From NCBI GenBank assembly GCA_031262205.1, contig JAISID010000079.1:1-8558 (forward strand): a stretch of 8,558 nucleotides of DNA, read 5' to 3'. Made by a program: the position numbers and the translations under genes. Under the pieces are notes generated by a model that saw only the letters and a program-made list of their open reading frames with translations, was not told the DNA's origin and ran no database searches. Origin of the DNA: Holosporales bacterium. GTDB lineage: Bacteria; Pseudomonadota; Alphaproteobacteria; RUG11792. Of the stretch, positions 1 through 6,494 are shown one piece after another; the first letter of the stretch is position 1, and each line of letters begins with the position of its first letter.

Positions 1-519
1 GGCGGGCGGGGTATTGTGCGTGTGCGCCCAACCCGCCGCCCCCTGCGCGCCCCCTTTTATACCGGGTGACCCCGCCGCCCCCTCAAAAATGAAATTTTAA
101 AAGGTTAATAAGGTTAATATAGAACGTTAAAATTTACTAAATAAATTCCTTGCTTTTTTAGAAAGGAAATTATCTGCGAGCGTCGTACCCCCTTAACGAG
201 CAGTAGACGACGTTTCTAGAATCAGGATTTCTAAGAGTTTATAAGTTATGTTTAAAATAATCCATTTACAAAATTCACTGCTGCTTACCATTGGGAAGGA
301 ACGAGCGTGAATTAATACACTGTCGCTAAATTGGCGCTCATTCTTTGGCAAGCGCTAATAATTTTATAAGTACGATTTCATAAATTCCTAGAAATTCTAG
401 AGATATGCCTTTTATACGAATCCTAACTCATCTACTGCGCGTTAGGAGATTGCCCCGCCCCTACTTTATATTCGCTTGTCGCAAATCCACATATTTTGTA
501 TTTCAAGACAATTTTAAAA
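1..519. other. Gene-free region with a GC-rich edge
   Basis: I find no gene, tRNA or recognisable gene remnant here. Bases 1-83 are about 76% G+C by hand count, and the rest is AT-rich like the window as a whole. Small structures only: a perfect 9-bp tandem repeat AAGGTTAAT at 101-118, a 6-bp inverted repeat CGTCGT/ACGACG at 181-186 and 207-212, and a short palindrome CTAGAA-A-TTCTAG at 388-400. The region lies downstream of tyrS, and no convincing terminator with a U-tract is visible for that gene. It may be decayed coding sequence, but nothing in it supports a specific identity. Confidence 0.7.
32..83. repeat. 13-bp GC-rich direct repeat, two copies
   Basis: CCCGCCGCCCCCT occurs at 32-44 and again at 71-83, identical and 39 bp apart start to start. 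Both copies lie in the GC-rich block at the window edge. The sequence between them is not obviously repeated. Its origin is unknown; a remnant of a longer tandem array continuing outside the window is possible. Confidence 0.7.
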
Positions 520-1788
520 CTATTCGACGACGACTTTCACAAATCTCTTTTTCCCAACGGATATAATGCGCTCGTTTGAAATAATTTCATCGTAATTTTC
601 CATGGCTCTTTTATCAACCTTGACTCCGCGTCCGTCTATTAGCCTTCTGGCGGCTGTTAAGCTCTCGGCTAATTTTGTATCTACAAGAACCCGATCGATC
701 CTCGTAGGTTTGTCGATATAAAAAGTCTCGACGTTATCCAAATGTTCCGAAGCTCCTGCAAAAAGCGTTCTAGCGGTCGATTTTATAGCCTCTAAGTCGG
801 CGGAAGGATGAACGAAGGAAGTAATAGCGTCCGCCAGTAAAATTTTTATATCGTTTATCTCTTTGCGACCTACTAGCGATTCGTACGAATTAATCTCGTC
901 GTCATCCAAATCGGAAAATAGTTTTAAAAGTTTCGTTACGTCCTTATCGTCGACATTTCTCCAATATTGCCAAAATTCAAATGGAGGCGTTAAACTCTCG
1001 TCAAGCCAGACAGTCCCTTTCTCCGTCTTTCCCATCTTTTTCCCGTCGGAAGTCTCGAGGAGAGGCATAGACATGCCGAATGCCGTTTTCCCCGTTTTTC
1101 GTCTTATTAAATCAACCCCGAAGATCATATTCGCCCATTGATCCGCTCCTCCTATCTGAAGAACGCAATTATGATTTTCAAATAAATACAGGAAATCGTA
1201 AGCCTGCAACAACATATAGTTAAATTCCAGAAAACTCAGATGTTGCCGTCGCTTAAGCCGAGCGCTGACGCTATCCATAGTCAGCATCTTATTAACTGAA
1301 AAAAGAGGCCCGAAATCTCTTAGAAACTCCATATAATTAATCTTTGAAATCCAGTCGTCGTTATCAAGGGAAATCGCGGGACATACGATGTCTGCGGGAC
1401 ATGCGATGCCTGCTGAATGAACGTCGTTATCGAACTTTATAAGCTCCCTCAACTTCTTCATTATGGATTCTATATTCTCCGAGACCTCTTCCCGAGCAAG
1501 CATTACTCGCTCCTTATCTTTCCACGTCGGGTCTCCGATTTTACTAGTGGCTCCTCCCGTAATTATTATTGGCTCCGCTCCGGCCGTCTGCAACTTATTC
1601 ACTAATCTTATCCAAAGCAAATGGCCTACGTGCAAGCTCTTGGCCGTCGGATCAAATCCTACGTAAAACACAATATTTTGCGAAGAACAGAATAACTTGT
1701 CCAACGACTCCGAATCGGTAATTTGATATAAAAACCCCCGACGATTCAAATCGTTCAATATAGGAGACTTAAAATTTATTTCAATCAT
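520..1788 (-). CDS. tyrS: Tyrosyl-tRNA synthetase
   Basis: Class I aminoacyl-tRNA synthetase that joins tyrosine to tRNA-Tyr in the cytoplasm using ATP. The 422-residue length is normal for the bacterial enzyme. The Rossmann catalytic domain shows the HIGH signature as HVGH (residues 53-56) after YVGFDPTAKSLH. The tyrosine and tRNA-binding stretch GGADQWAN is near 213-220, and the KMSKS loop appears as KMGKT (251-255), the form common in alphaproteobacteria. An S4 RNA-binding domain fills about 362-420. The ATG at 1788 gives a normal N-terminus; upstream pairing to 16S rRNA is weak. One oddity is a short insertion near residues 125-142 containing the repeat GIACPA-DIVCPA, encoded by an 18-bp tandem duplication (1375-1410). 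All core motifs are intact, so the gene is probably functional. A decayed insertion sequence lies just upstream in the opposite orientation. Confidence 0.97.
   Translation of the reverse strand: MIEINFKSPILNDLNRRGFLYQITDSESLDKLFCSSQNIVFYVGFDPTAKSLHVGHLLWIRLVNKLQTAGAEPIIITGGATSKIGDPTWKDKERVMLAREEVSENIESIMKKLRELIKFDNDVHSAGIACPADIVCPAISLDNDDWISKINYMEFLRDFGPLFSVNKMLTMDSVSARLKRRQHLSFLEFNYMLLQAYDFLYLFENHNCVLQIGGADQWANMIFGVDLIRRKTGKTAFGMSMPLLETSDGKKMGKTEKGTVWLDESLTPPFEFWQYWRNVDDKDVTKLLKLFSDLDDDEINSYESLVGRKEINDIKILLADAITSFVHPSADLEAIKSTARTLFAGASEHLDNVETFYIDKPTRIDRVLVDTKLAESLTAARRLIDGRGVKVDKRAMENYDEIISNERIISVGKKRFVKVVVE
1375..1410 (-). repeat. 18-bp tandem duplication inside tyrS
   Basis: Two adjacent 18-bp units at 1375-1392 and 1393-1410 match at 15 of 18 positions. 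They keep the reading frame and encode GIACPA (residues 127-132) and DIVCPA (133-138). The duplication sits just before the conserved DN-DW segment of the catalytic domain, where family members usually have a shorter loop. Confidence 0.85.
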
Positions 1789-1817
1789 GTTCTTTAAAAA
1801 CTTGTTAGACTGAAATT

Positions 1818-1823
1818 ATTGTA
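1818..1823 (-). promoter_or_regulatory. Possible -10 box for tyrS
   Basis: On the minus strand TACAAT lies about 30 nt upstream of the tyrS ATG, a plausible sigma-70 -10 element. No good -35 match is seen at the expected distance, so this is a weak call. Confidence 0.3.
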
Positions 1824-1874
1824 CAAAATCGCCGAGCCTCTTTCTATAACATCATCGCCTATTTCTCAGTGTTT

Positions 1875-1892
1875 TACATGCGGCGGCTTATA
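1875..1892. repeat. Imperfect palindrome, copy 1 of a dispersed repeat
   Basis: TACATGCGGCGGCTTATA is a degenerate hairpin (GC-rich centre, AT ends). It matches the reverse complement of 8226-8243 at 16 of 18 positions. Both copies lie in gene-free DNA. They could belong to a small family of intergenic palindromic repeats, but two copies are too few to be sure. Confidence 0.45.
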
Positions 1893-1913
1893 TGAAAAAT
1901 GCATCGAAAGGCG

Positions 1914-1939
1914 CTTCTAACTCCCAAATATGTTAGAAG
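1914..1939. repeat. 8-bp inverted repeat between tyrS and the IS remnant
   Basis: CTTCTAAC (1914-1921) and GTTAGAAG (1932-1939) form a perfect 8-bp stem with a 10-nt loop. No T-tract follows on either strand, so it is not a typical terminator. It lies about 125 bp upstream of the tyrS start and about 20 bp outside the inferred left end of the insertion sequence. Its function is unknown. Confidence 0.5.
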
Positions 1940-1958
1940 TTTACAAATTGGTCATATA

Positions 1959-1977
1959 AAGGATAGCTCTACGAAAC
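1959..1977 (+). repeat. Tentative left terminal inverted repeat of the IS
   Basis: AAGGATAGCTCTACGAAAC resembles the inverted right end (GGGGCTAACCTAGATAAAG) only if one or two gaps are allowed, with roughly 11 matching positions. Placement is supported mainly by the expected distance to the transposase N-terminus and by total element length. Confidence 0.35.
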
Positions 1978-1984
1978 TGCGGCG

Positions 1985-2620
1985 TATAAGATTAACTCGG
2001 GCGTAGGCGAAAAACTTGCTTATTTTTTTGTAGCCGATGCGACGTCTCGCTCAGCTGCGGAACTCGCCTCCGTAAATAAAAATACAGGCGTGTTTTTCTC
2101 CATGAAAACACGCAAAATCATCGCCTATAATCTTGCCAAAGAAGAGTAAATTTCTGAGTCGACGAAAGCTATTTCTGAGGCTAGCGCAAAGGCAAACGAG
2201 ACTGAGGAGCCGCTGGTAAAGTCCCTGTTTTCTGGCTTCTCAAAAGGGACAAAGTCTATGCACAAGTTGTTGAAGACGCAAAACATACCTCGCTCAAGCA
2301 TATTATTCGCTCGGAAGCAAAGCCTGATGTTTATAGCGATAAATATTCCTCTTGAATACGGCCGTTTCCTCTGTCGAAGAATTAACCATTCTAAAGAATT
2401 TGCAGTTAGACGCAATCATATCAACACTGTTAAAAACTTTGGGAATCAAGCGAAACGACGGCTTAGAAAGTTTAACTGCTTGGTGAAGGAGTTTTTCAAT
2501 TTATTCCTTCAAGAACGTATGCGGCGGTTCAACTATCCGAGCCAGAAATTACGATTGCAAGTCCTCAAAAAATGGATTAAAACCTGTCATAAAGAACTTG
2601 AACTCAAGAATAAAAAATAA
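1985..2620 (+). pseudogene. IS1595-family transposase, broken by frameshifts and stops
   Basis: The protein can be followed across three segments. Frame 2 from 1985 reads YKINSGVGEKLAYFFVAD..TSRSAAEL.SVNKNTG, the N-terminal helix-turn-helix region, and ends at the stop TAA 2147-2149. Frame 1 from about 2158 reads VDESYF, then RKGKR, GAAGKVPVFWLLKR and KPDVYSDKYSS, the core of the ISXO2-like DDE domain. It is interrupted by stops at 2176, 2182 and 2203 and ends at 2353. Frame 2 resumes by about 2380 with RINHSKEFA and INTVKNFGNQAKRRLRKFN, running to the stop at 2618-2620. The two catalytic aspartates are recognisable (codons 2161 and 2338). In the usual HINGIENFW motif the acidic residue has become K and the W has become G. 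At least two frameshifts and four internal stops make an active protein impossible. The open frame 2258-2620 is only the surviving C-terminal part plus out-of-frame leader. Confidence 0.88.
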
Positions 2621-2639
2621 CTTTATCTAGGTTAGCCCC
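2621..2639 (-). repeat. Right terminal inverted repeat of the IS
   Basis: Read inward on the minus strand this is GGGGCTAACCTAGATAAAG, which starts with the run of G typical of IS1595-family ends. It begins directly after the transposase stop codon, the normal position for the right end of these compact elements. Confidence 0.6.
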
Positions 2640-2773
2640 GAGATTATTATCGCTGCGTCGTCAAAGTTTGGCAGAACCATCCCCTACACACTCAAACAGC
2701 ATTGTATGAAAAATTGACTAATTTTAGGACGTTAAAGGATAATTCTCAAATGCGGCATAGTTTCTTTTCAAAC

Positions 2774-3223
2774 TCAAGGTTCGTCCTCATCGATTTTATT
2801 GATCATAAAAGAATGTCTTTCGTCAAACGTAGTCGTCGCGAATATTTCTAAGCATCTTACCGCATGTTCTACCGAGATAAAGTTGGAGCCTAAGCATATA
2901 ATGTTCGCGTTAAACGTTTCTCTCGCCATTTGAGGAATATCTATACGGTTGCAAAATACCGCTCTAATCCCTTTGAACCTATTGGCTGCGATTGTCATTC
3001 CAAGCCCGAAGTAGCCTATTAACACGCCGAATGTTTCATCATTACTTAAAACATACTCTGAGATTCTCTTAGCATAGCCGACATAATCGACTGGAATGCA
3101 ATCGTTTTCAGCGCCGAAATCGACAATGTAAAATCCTCTTTCTTTAAGTCTCTCTATTATGTCTTTTTTAAGCCAATATCCTCTGTGATCAGACGCTATA
3201 ACTATTGATCTAAACGACGACAT
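2774..3223 (-). CDS. rpiB: RpiB/LacAB-family sugar-phosphate isomerase, altered active site
   Basis: The 149-residue protein has the length and fold signature of RpiB, which interconverts ribose 5-phosphate and ribulose 5-phosphate in the pentose phosphate pathway. Visible signatures are ASDHRG (10-15), VDFGA (34-38), DY (46-47), GLGMTIAANR (73-82), KGIRAVFC (84-91) and NANIICLG (105-112). The catalytic positions are unusual. Where RpiB has ICGTG with the catalytic Cys, this protein has IGYFG (Gly70). Met76 is at the position of the glutamate base of the mycobacterial type. The ring-opening His of the HND motif is Thr103. One C-terminal arginine (R136, in RH) is kept, but the second is replaced by Met140. 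The start ATG at 3223 has a strong Shine-Dalgarno AGGAGG (3232-3237) 8 nt upstream and overlaps the end of accD by 14 nt. The intact frame and strong ribosome site suggest it is expressed. It may be a diverged isomerase, a LacA-like subunit needing a partner, or inactive as an isomerase. Confidence 0.85.
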   Translation of the reverse strand: MSSFRSIVIASDHRGYWLKKDIIERLKERGFYIVDFGAENDCIPVDYVGYAKRISEYVLSNDETFGVLIGYFGLGMTIAANRFKGIRAVFCNRIDIPQMARETFNANIICLGSNFISVEHAVRCLEIFATTTFDERHSFMINKIDEDEP

Positions 3224-4073
3224 GTTTATCGCCTCCTATATAGTCTAAAATGTTCCCCAGCGTTTCAGAGATTTGATGTCTATGCGCTATCAAATCAATC
3301 ATCCCGCGTTCTTTTAAAAACTCAGACTTTTGAAAACCTTCCGGTAGTTTACACTTTATCGTTTTTTCAATTACCCTCGCTCCAGAAAATCCGATTAATG
3401 CTTTCGGCTCGGCGATATGAATGTCTCCCAACATTGAAAACGAAGCCAAAACTCCGCCGGTTGTCGGGTTTGTAAATACGTTAATATAAGGCAATCCGCT
3501 TTCCTTTAAATTACAAAGAGCGGCGATTGTGGACGGCATTTGCATTAAAGACAATATTCCCTCCTGCATTCTTGCTCCGCCGGACGCTGTAAATCCTATG
3601 AGAGCGGCGTTATGATCAATAGCAAAATTAATGGCCTTTGCAAACGACTTTCCGAAAGAAAGCCCCATAGAGCCTCCCATAAACGCGAAATTCATAACGA
3701 ACGCGACGGCTTGACGTCCTTTAATCGTTCCACAGGCTATAGAAATTACGTCTTGAGCGCCTGTTTTTTGTCTTGCTTCTTTTAGTCTGTCTGAATATTT
3801 TTTTAAGTCTTTATATTTTAACGGGTCGTCGATAACCCTAACTATCTTTATGTCCTCGTATTTCCCATCGTCAAAAATAGATTCGAATCTAGCTTTTGCC
3901 GGCAAGGAGAAATGATAGGAACAGTAGCTGCAAACCATCAAGTTATTTTTTAATTCTTGAGAGTAAATTAATTTGTCGCATTCGGGACATTTTGTCCAAA
4001 GATTATCCTTTACGGGCGAACGCCCGATAAATGTTTTTATCCTTGGAACGACAATATTATTTATCCAGCTCAT
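3210..4073 (-). CDS. accD: Acetyl-CoA carboxylase carboxyltransferase subunit beta
   Basis: Beta subunit of the carboxyltransferase that moves the carboxyl group from carboxybiotin to acetyl-CoA, making malonyl-CoA for fatty acid synthesis; it works with AccA in the cytoplasm. The 287-residue protein begins with the expected C4 zinc ribbon (C29, C32, C48, C51), used in the family for RNA/DNA binding and regulation. The crotonase-fold domain follows, with GGSMG (133-137), SGGARMQEG (164-172), TNPTTGGV (201-208), AEPKALIGF (221-229) and LPEGFQKSEFL. Length and motifs are normal and no key residue is missing. The stop (TAG at 3210-3212) lies inside the next gene, the rpiB-like isomerase, so the two are very probably co-transcribed and translationally coupled. 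In many alphaproteobacteria accD is followed by folC, so this neighbour is unusual. Upstream is a 478-bp spacer with parS; its own promoter probably lies there. Confidence 0.97.
   Translation of the reverse strand: MSWINNIVVPRIKTFIGRSPVKDNLWTKCPECDKLIYSQELKNNLMVCSYCSYHFSLPAKARFESIFDDGKYEDIKIVRVIDDPLKYKDLKKYSDRLKEARQKTGAQDVISIACGTIKGRQAVAFVMNFAFMGGSMGLSFGKSFAKAINFAIDHNAALIGFTASGGARMQEGILSLMQMPSTIAALCNLKESGLPYINVFTNPTTGGVLASFSMLGDIHIAEPKALIGFSGARVIEKTIKCKLPEGFQKSEFLKERGMIDLIAHRHQISETLGNILDYIGGDKHVVV
3232..3237 (-). promoter_or_regulatory. Strong ribosome binding site for the rpiB-like gene
   Basis: AGGAGG on the minus strand, 8 nt before ATG 3223 and within the accD coding sequence. It is the best Shine-Dalgarno site I see in the window and fixes the start of the overlapping gene. 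Confidence 0.8.
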
Positions 4074-4551
4074 AAGTCTTTAAAAACAACTTCCCTCTAC
4101 AAGAATATTAGTGTGTTTCATTTTTGCGACGTTGTAAAGTTATTATTAACATCAGTCTGAATATAGTTCGTATTGAAATGAGTCGCCAAGGATTAACGCA
4201 ATGTAAATTTTTGTAAGAACTAAGTTCTCTTTAGGCGAATATAAATGATAGCAAAAATCCTGGTTACTCGGATGTTTTCGAGTCGCGACAGACGACGCGT
4301 AAATAAATTACGGATTTTAGAATTATTGGGAATCACGGGGAATCGCTCCTTAACATTTAGTAAACCCCGTTAACAACTAATCTTGGCTAGCATTGCTTTT
4401 CAAGGCATTTTCCTATACAAACCGCCGTATGCAAGATATCGGAGAATATTTCTAAACCACAAAAATGTTTCACGTGAAACATTTTAAAAAACCCTGGACT
4501 CAAGGCAAACGGAAAAGTCCCAATAGTTCTTGATATAAATATGCCTAGACG
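4074..4551. other. 478-bp spacer between accD and dnaQ holding parS
   Basis: No open frame or gene remnant is recognisable. It contains one perfect parS site (4466-4481) near the dnaQ side and should hold the accD promoter near its low-coordinate end, although no clear -35/-10 pair stands out. A 6-bp inverted repeat ACGGGG/CCCCGT lies at 4335-4340 and 4365-4370 with a 24-nt loop. No exact DnaA box (TTATCCACA) was seen. Confidence 0.65.
4466..4481. promoter_or_regulatory. parS: parS centromere site (intergenic)
   Basis: TGTTTCACGTGAAACA is a perfect match to the bacterial chromosomal parS consensus bound by ParB (Spo0J). The palindrome continues outward without a mismatch to 24 bp (4462-4485). 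ParB loads here, clamps DNA in a CTP-dependent way and spreads, and the complex is moved by ParA during chromosome segregation. It lies about 70 bp downstream of the dnaQ stop. parA and parB are not in the window. Such sites usually cluster close to the replication origin. Confidence 0.93.
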
Positions 4552-5235
4552 CTATTTAATTCTATCCCATATAGGGTTCTTAATTTTTTTTAAGAGTTCG
4601 TAGCGCGCGGCCAACTCGGTCTCGTCCAATTCAAAATGTCGCGGTTCTATTATTTTCATCGACTCGTCGGCGGAATTATTTATGAAACCGTTGTCCCTCG
4701 CGGTATCGAAAAGTCCTTTTTGTAGTAATTCGACCGACATATTTATATATACAGCCGCTAAAAGTTCGGCGTCTATCAACGCCCCGTGTTTTGTTCTTAG
4801 GGTGGAATTAATTGAAAACCTACGACATAACGCGTCGAGAGTCGACGGCGAGCCAGGGTACTTTTCTTTCGCCATAACGAGCGTATCCACAACTCTATTG
4901 TTTTGAAGCGGAGAAATCCCAATAAGCGATAGTTCGTTATTTAAAAACCCAATATCGAATGGGGCGTTGTGAATAACGAGCTTATCGTCCGCTACAAATT
5001 CTAAAAATTCTTGGCATACCTCGGGAAACGGCTTGAATTGTTTTAAGAAAGAGTAAGTTAAGCCGCTGATTTCCGCCGCCGCGCTTGACACTTCTCTTTG
5101 AGGATTAACGTAAGTATGGAACGTCGGGCCGGTAATTTTTTTGTCTACAATTTCAACGCAGCCGATTTCAATAATCTTATCTCCGTCGATAAAAGAAAGC
5201 CCCGTTGTCTCGGTATCTAAGGCAAGTTCTCTCAT
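4552..5235 (-). CDS. dnaQ: DNA polymerase III epsilon subunit (3'-5' proofreading exonuclease)
   Basis: Proofreading subunit of the replicative polymerase, removing mispaired 3' ends; partner of the DnaE alpha subunit. The 227-residue protein is a standard DEDDh exonuclease: ExoI LDTETTGL with D7 and E9, ExoII HNAPFDIGFL with D94, and ExoIII KHGALIDAELL with H150 and D155. All five catalytic residues are present. The C-terminal stretch (about 196-227, ending KNPIWDRIK) matches the type of tail seen in alphaproteobacterial DnaQ and probably contacts DnaE. The ATG at 5235 begins directly before the first catalytic strand; a GAGGAG-like ribosome site lies about 13 nt upstream, slightly far. It follows xerC after a 61-bp gap on the same strand and is probably co-transcribed with it. 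The first parS lies just beyond its 3' end. Confidence 0.96.
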   Translation of the reverse strand: MRELALDTETTGLSFIDGDKIIEIGCVEIVDKKITGPTFHTYVNPQREVSSAAAEISGLTYSFLKQFKPFPEVCQEFLEFVADDKLVIHNAPFDIGFLNNELSLIGISPLQNNRVVDTLVMAKEKYPGSPSTLDALCRRFSINSTLRTKHGALIDAELLAAVYINMSVELLQKGLFDTARDNGFINNSADESMKIIEPRHFELDETELAARYELLKKIKNPIWDRIK

Positions 5236-5296
5236 TCTTTGATCAAAACTCCTCGGTATCTATAGATAATATCAACGATAAGCTTCGACGCGCAAA

Positions 5297-6235
5297 TCAT
5301 TTGTCGTTTTTAACCGACTTCTTTTTTGAGAGAGGGTGGCATCTATCGTACGCGTCCGAGATATATTTTTGAGCGACGTCTGCGTAAATTTGAGTCGAGG
5401 AAATCGAGGAATGTCCCAATAATTCTTGAATGCTTCTTAAATCCCCGCTGCTTTCCATTAGGTGAGTCGCGCAGCTATGTCTTAACGCATGCGGCGTTAC
5501 GCTATCCGATAGATTAAGCGTTTTCCTCGCTTTCCGAACCAGTTTTTGAATGGCGCAAGGAGATAATCTATCTCCGTTCTTATTAACGAACAAGGCTTCG
5601 GTTTCTGGAAATTTGCATTCTTGAATATAATCGAGCGCTACGTTTTTTATTTTATCCAGAAGCGGAATCATTCTAGCTTTTCCCCCCTTCCCGATTACTT
5701 TTATAGAACCGGACGAATTGATTATATCAGATTTATTTAAGCTTAGAGCTTCGCTTATTCGAAGCCCGACGGAGTAGATTAAAATCAATAAGGCTTTGTC
5801 TCTCTTAATAATCCACGGCGTTTGTTTCATATCGGAGACAGCGTGTAAGACATCGTTAATTTGTTCTATAGACAGCGGGCGAGGAAGCGTTTTTTCGATC
5901 TTCGGCGATTTCATGGTTAAGATATCGCTACCGTCTATAATCTTCACTTCGACGAGGTATTTCAAAAAACTCTTTAACGCGGCCAAACCTCGCGAGATTG
6001 TCCTTGCGCTTTCTCCCTCTCCTTTTCTTCGTAAAATCCAAGAGCGGACGTCGTTTTTCTCCAATTTCTTTATATGCTCTATGGAAATAGATTCGCCCCT
6101 ATATTCTTCAAGAAATCGGAGCAATAATTTTAAATCGGAAGCGTAAGATTTGACTGTGTTAAGCGATAAAGATTTAGAATTTTGCAAGTTTTTCATCCAA
6201 CTATTTAGAAGCGTTTTTACTTCCGAATTTCCCAT
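5297..6235 (-). CDS. xerC: Tyrosine recombinase XerC
   Basis: Site-specific tyrosine recombinase that, with XerD, resolves chromosome dimers at dif near the terminus. The 312-residue protein has an N-terminal SAM-like core-binding domain (about 8-95, with LSLNTVKSYASDL) and a C-terminal catalytic domain. The full catalytic set is visible: R159 (GLRISEAL), K183 (GKGGKAR), H249 and R252 (TPHALRHS), H275 (LLGHSS) and the nucleophile Y284 (TQIYADV). Spacing between these residues equals that of E. coli XerD. The motifs PRPLSIEQ and GDLRSIQELLGHSS, together with the HP ending near 300, favour XerC over XerD, but a relative's tree would be needed to be certain. No strong Shine-Dalgarno site precedes ATG 6235. 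It is divergently oriented from murC and leads the xerC-dnaQ pair. Confidence 0.93.
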   Translation of the reverse strand: MGNSEVKTLLNSWMKNLQNSKSLSLNTVKSYASDLKLLLRFLEEYRGESISIEHIKKLEKNDVRSWILRRKGEGESARTISRGLAALKSFLKYLVEVKIIDGSDILTMKSPKIEKTLPRPLSIEQINDVLHAVSDMKQTPWIIKRDKALLILIYSVGLRISEALSLNKSDIINSSGSIKVIGKGGKARMIPLLDKIKNVALDYIQECKFPETEALFVNKNGDRLSPCAIQKLVRKARKTLNLSDSVTPHALRHSCATHLMESSGDLRSIQELLGHSSISSTQIYADVAQKYISDAYDRCHPLSKKKSVKNDK

Positions 6236-6494
6236 TTATTAGCCCTGCTTCGTAATCAGTTTAATTAAGTATAGCAAAACGATTATATTTGCGATTTTAA
6301 AAACGTTTAAAATCCAAAATGAACTTGCCTCGACACTTCGGAAACTTCATGGTTAGCCAATTCTGATCATCTGATGAAAACAATTCTTAAAATCGTCTAA
6401 ATGCTCGGCGCTTGCGTATAATCTCAAAATTATGCAAATTTTCCGCCTTGTTTAGTGTATAATCAACTTAATTTGACAATACGATTTTAACGAC
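6236..6494. promoter_or_regulatory. Divergent promoter region of xerC and murC
   Basis: The 259-bp spacer between two divergent genes must carry both promoters. Toward murC, TATAAT (6458-6463) lies 31 nt before the start codon. Toward xerC, minus-strand TATACT (6269-6274) and TATAAT (6282-6287) are candidates 30-50 nt upstream. None has a good TTGACA partner at 16-18 bp. No recognisable operator or riboswitch was seen. Confidence 0.5.
6458..6463 (+). promoter_or_regulatory. Candidate -10 box of the murC promoter
   Basis: A perfect TATAAT lies 31 nt upstream of the murC ATG, preceded by a TG one base too close for a classical extended -10. The -35 position shows only AT-rich sequence, so strength is uncertain. 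Confidence 0.5.

Larger units (their letters stand above)
1959..2639 (+). mobile_element. Decayed IS1595-family insertion sequence
   Basis: A dead insertion sequence of the IS1595 family (IS1016-like size, about 680 bp), recognised from the transposase remains at 1985-2620. The right end is the GGGG-type terminus at 2621-2639. The left end near 1959-1977 is only a degraded match to it, so the left boundary is approximate. I see no flanking target duplication, which fits an old insertion. The element lies between tyrS and the rpiB-like gene, in the opposite orientation to both. Confidence 0.8.

Noticed and set aside
733..1620. TTATCCAAA sequences in tyrS as DnaA boxes
   Set aside because: They differ from the consensus by one base, are scattered in coding DNA and are not clustered.
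863..1666. Plus-strand open frames within tyrS
   Set aside because: They are antisense to a complete, motif-rich tyrS and have no recognisable features.
2125..2415. Minus-strand open frame across the IS remnant
   Set aside because: It runs antisense to the recognisable transposase remains and resembles no known protein.
2258..2620. A 120-codon open frame on the plus strand as an intact gene
   Set aside because: Only its C-terminal half matches IS1595-family transposase. The first part is out of frame with the real coding sequence, so it is a pseudogene fragment.
2710..2725. AAAATT-GACT-AATTTT hairpin as terminator of the rpiB-like gene
   Set aside because: The stem is only A-T pairs, too weak for an intrinsic terminator.
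4074..4551. Replication origin in the parS spacer
   Set aside because: No exact DnaA boxes (TTATCCACA) or AT-rich repeated 13-mers were found; parS alone does not define oriC.
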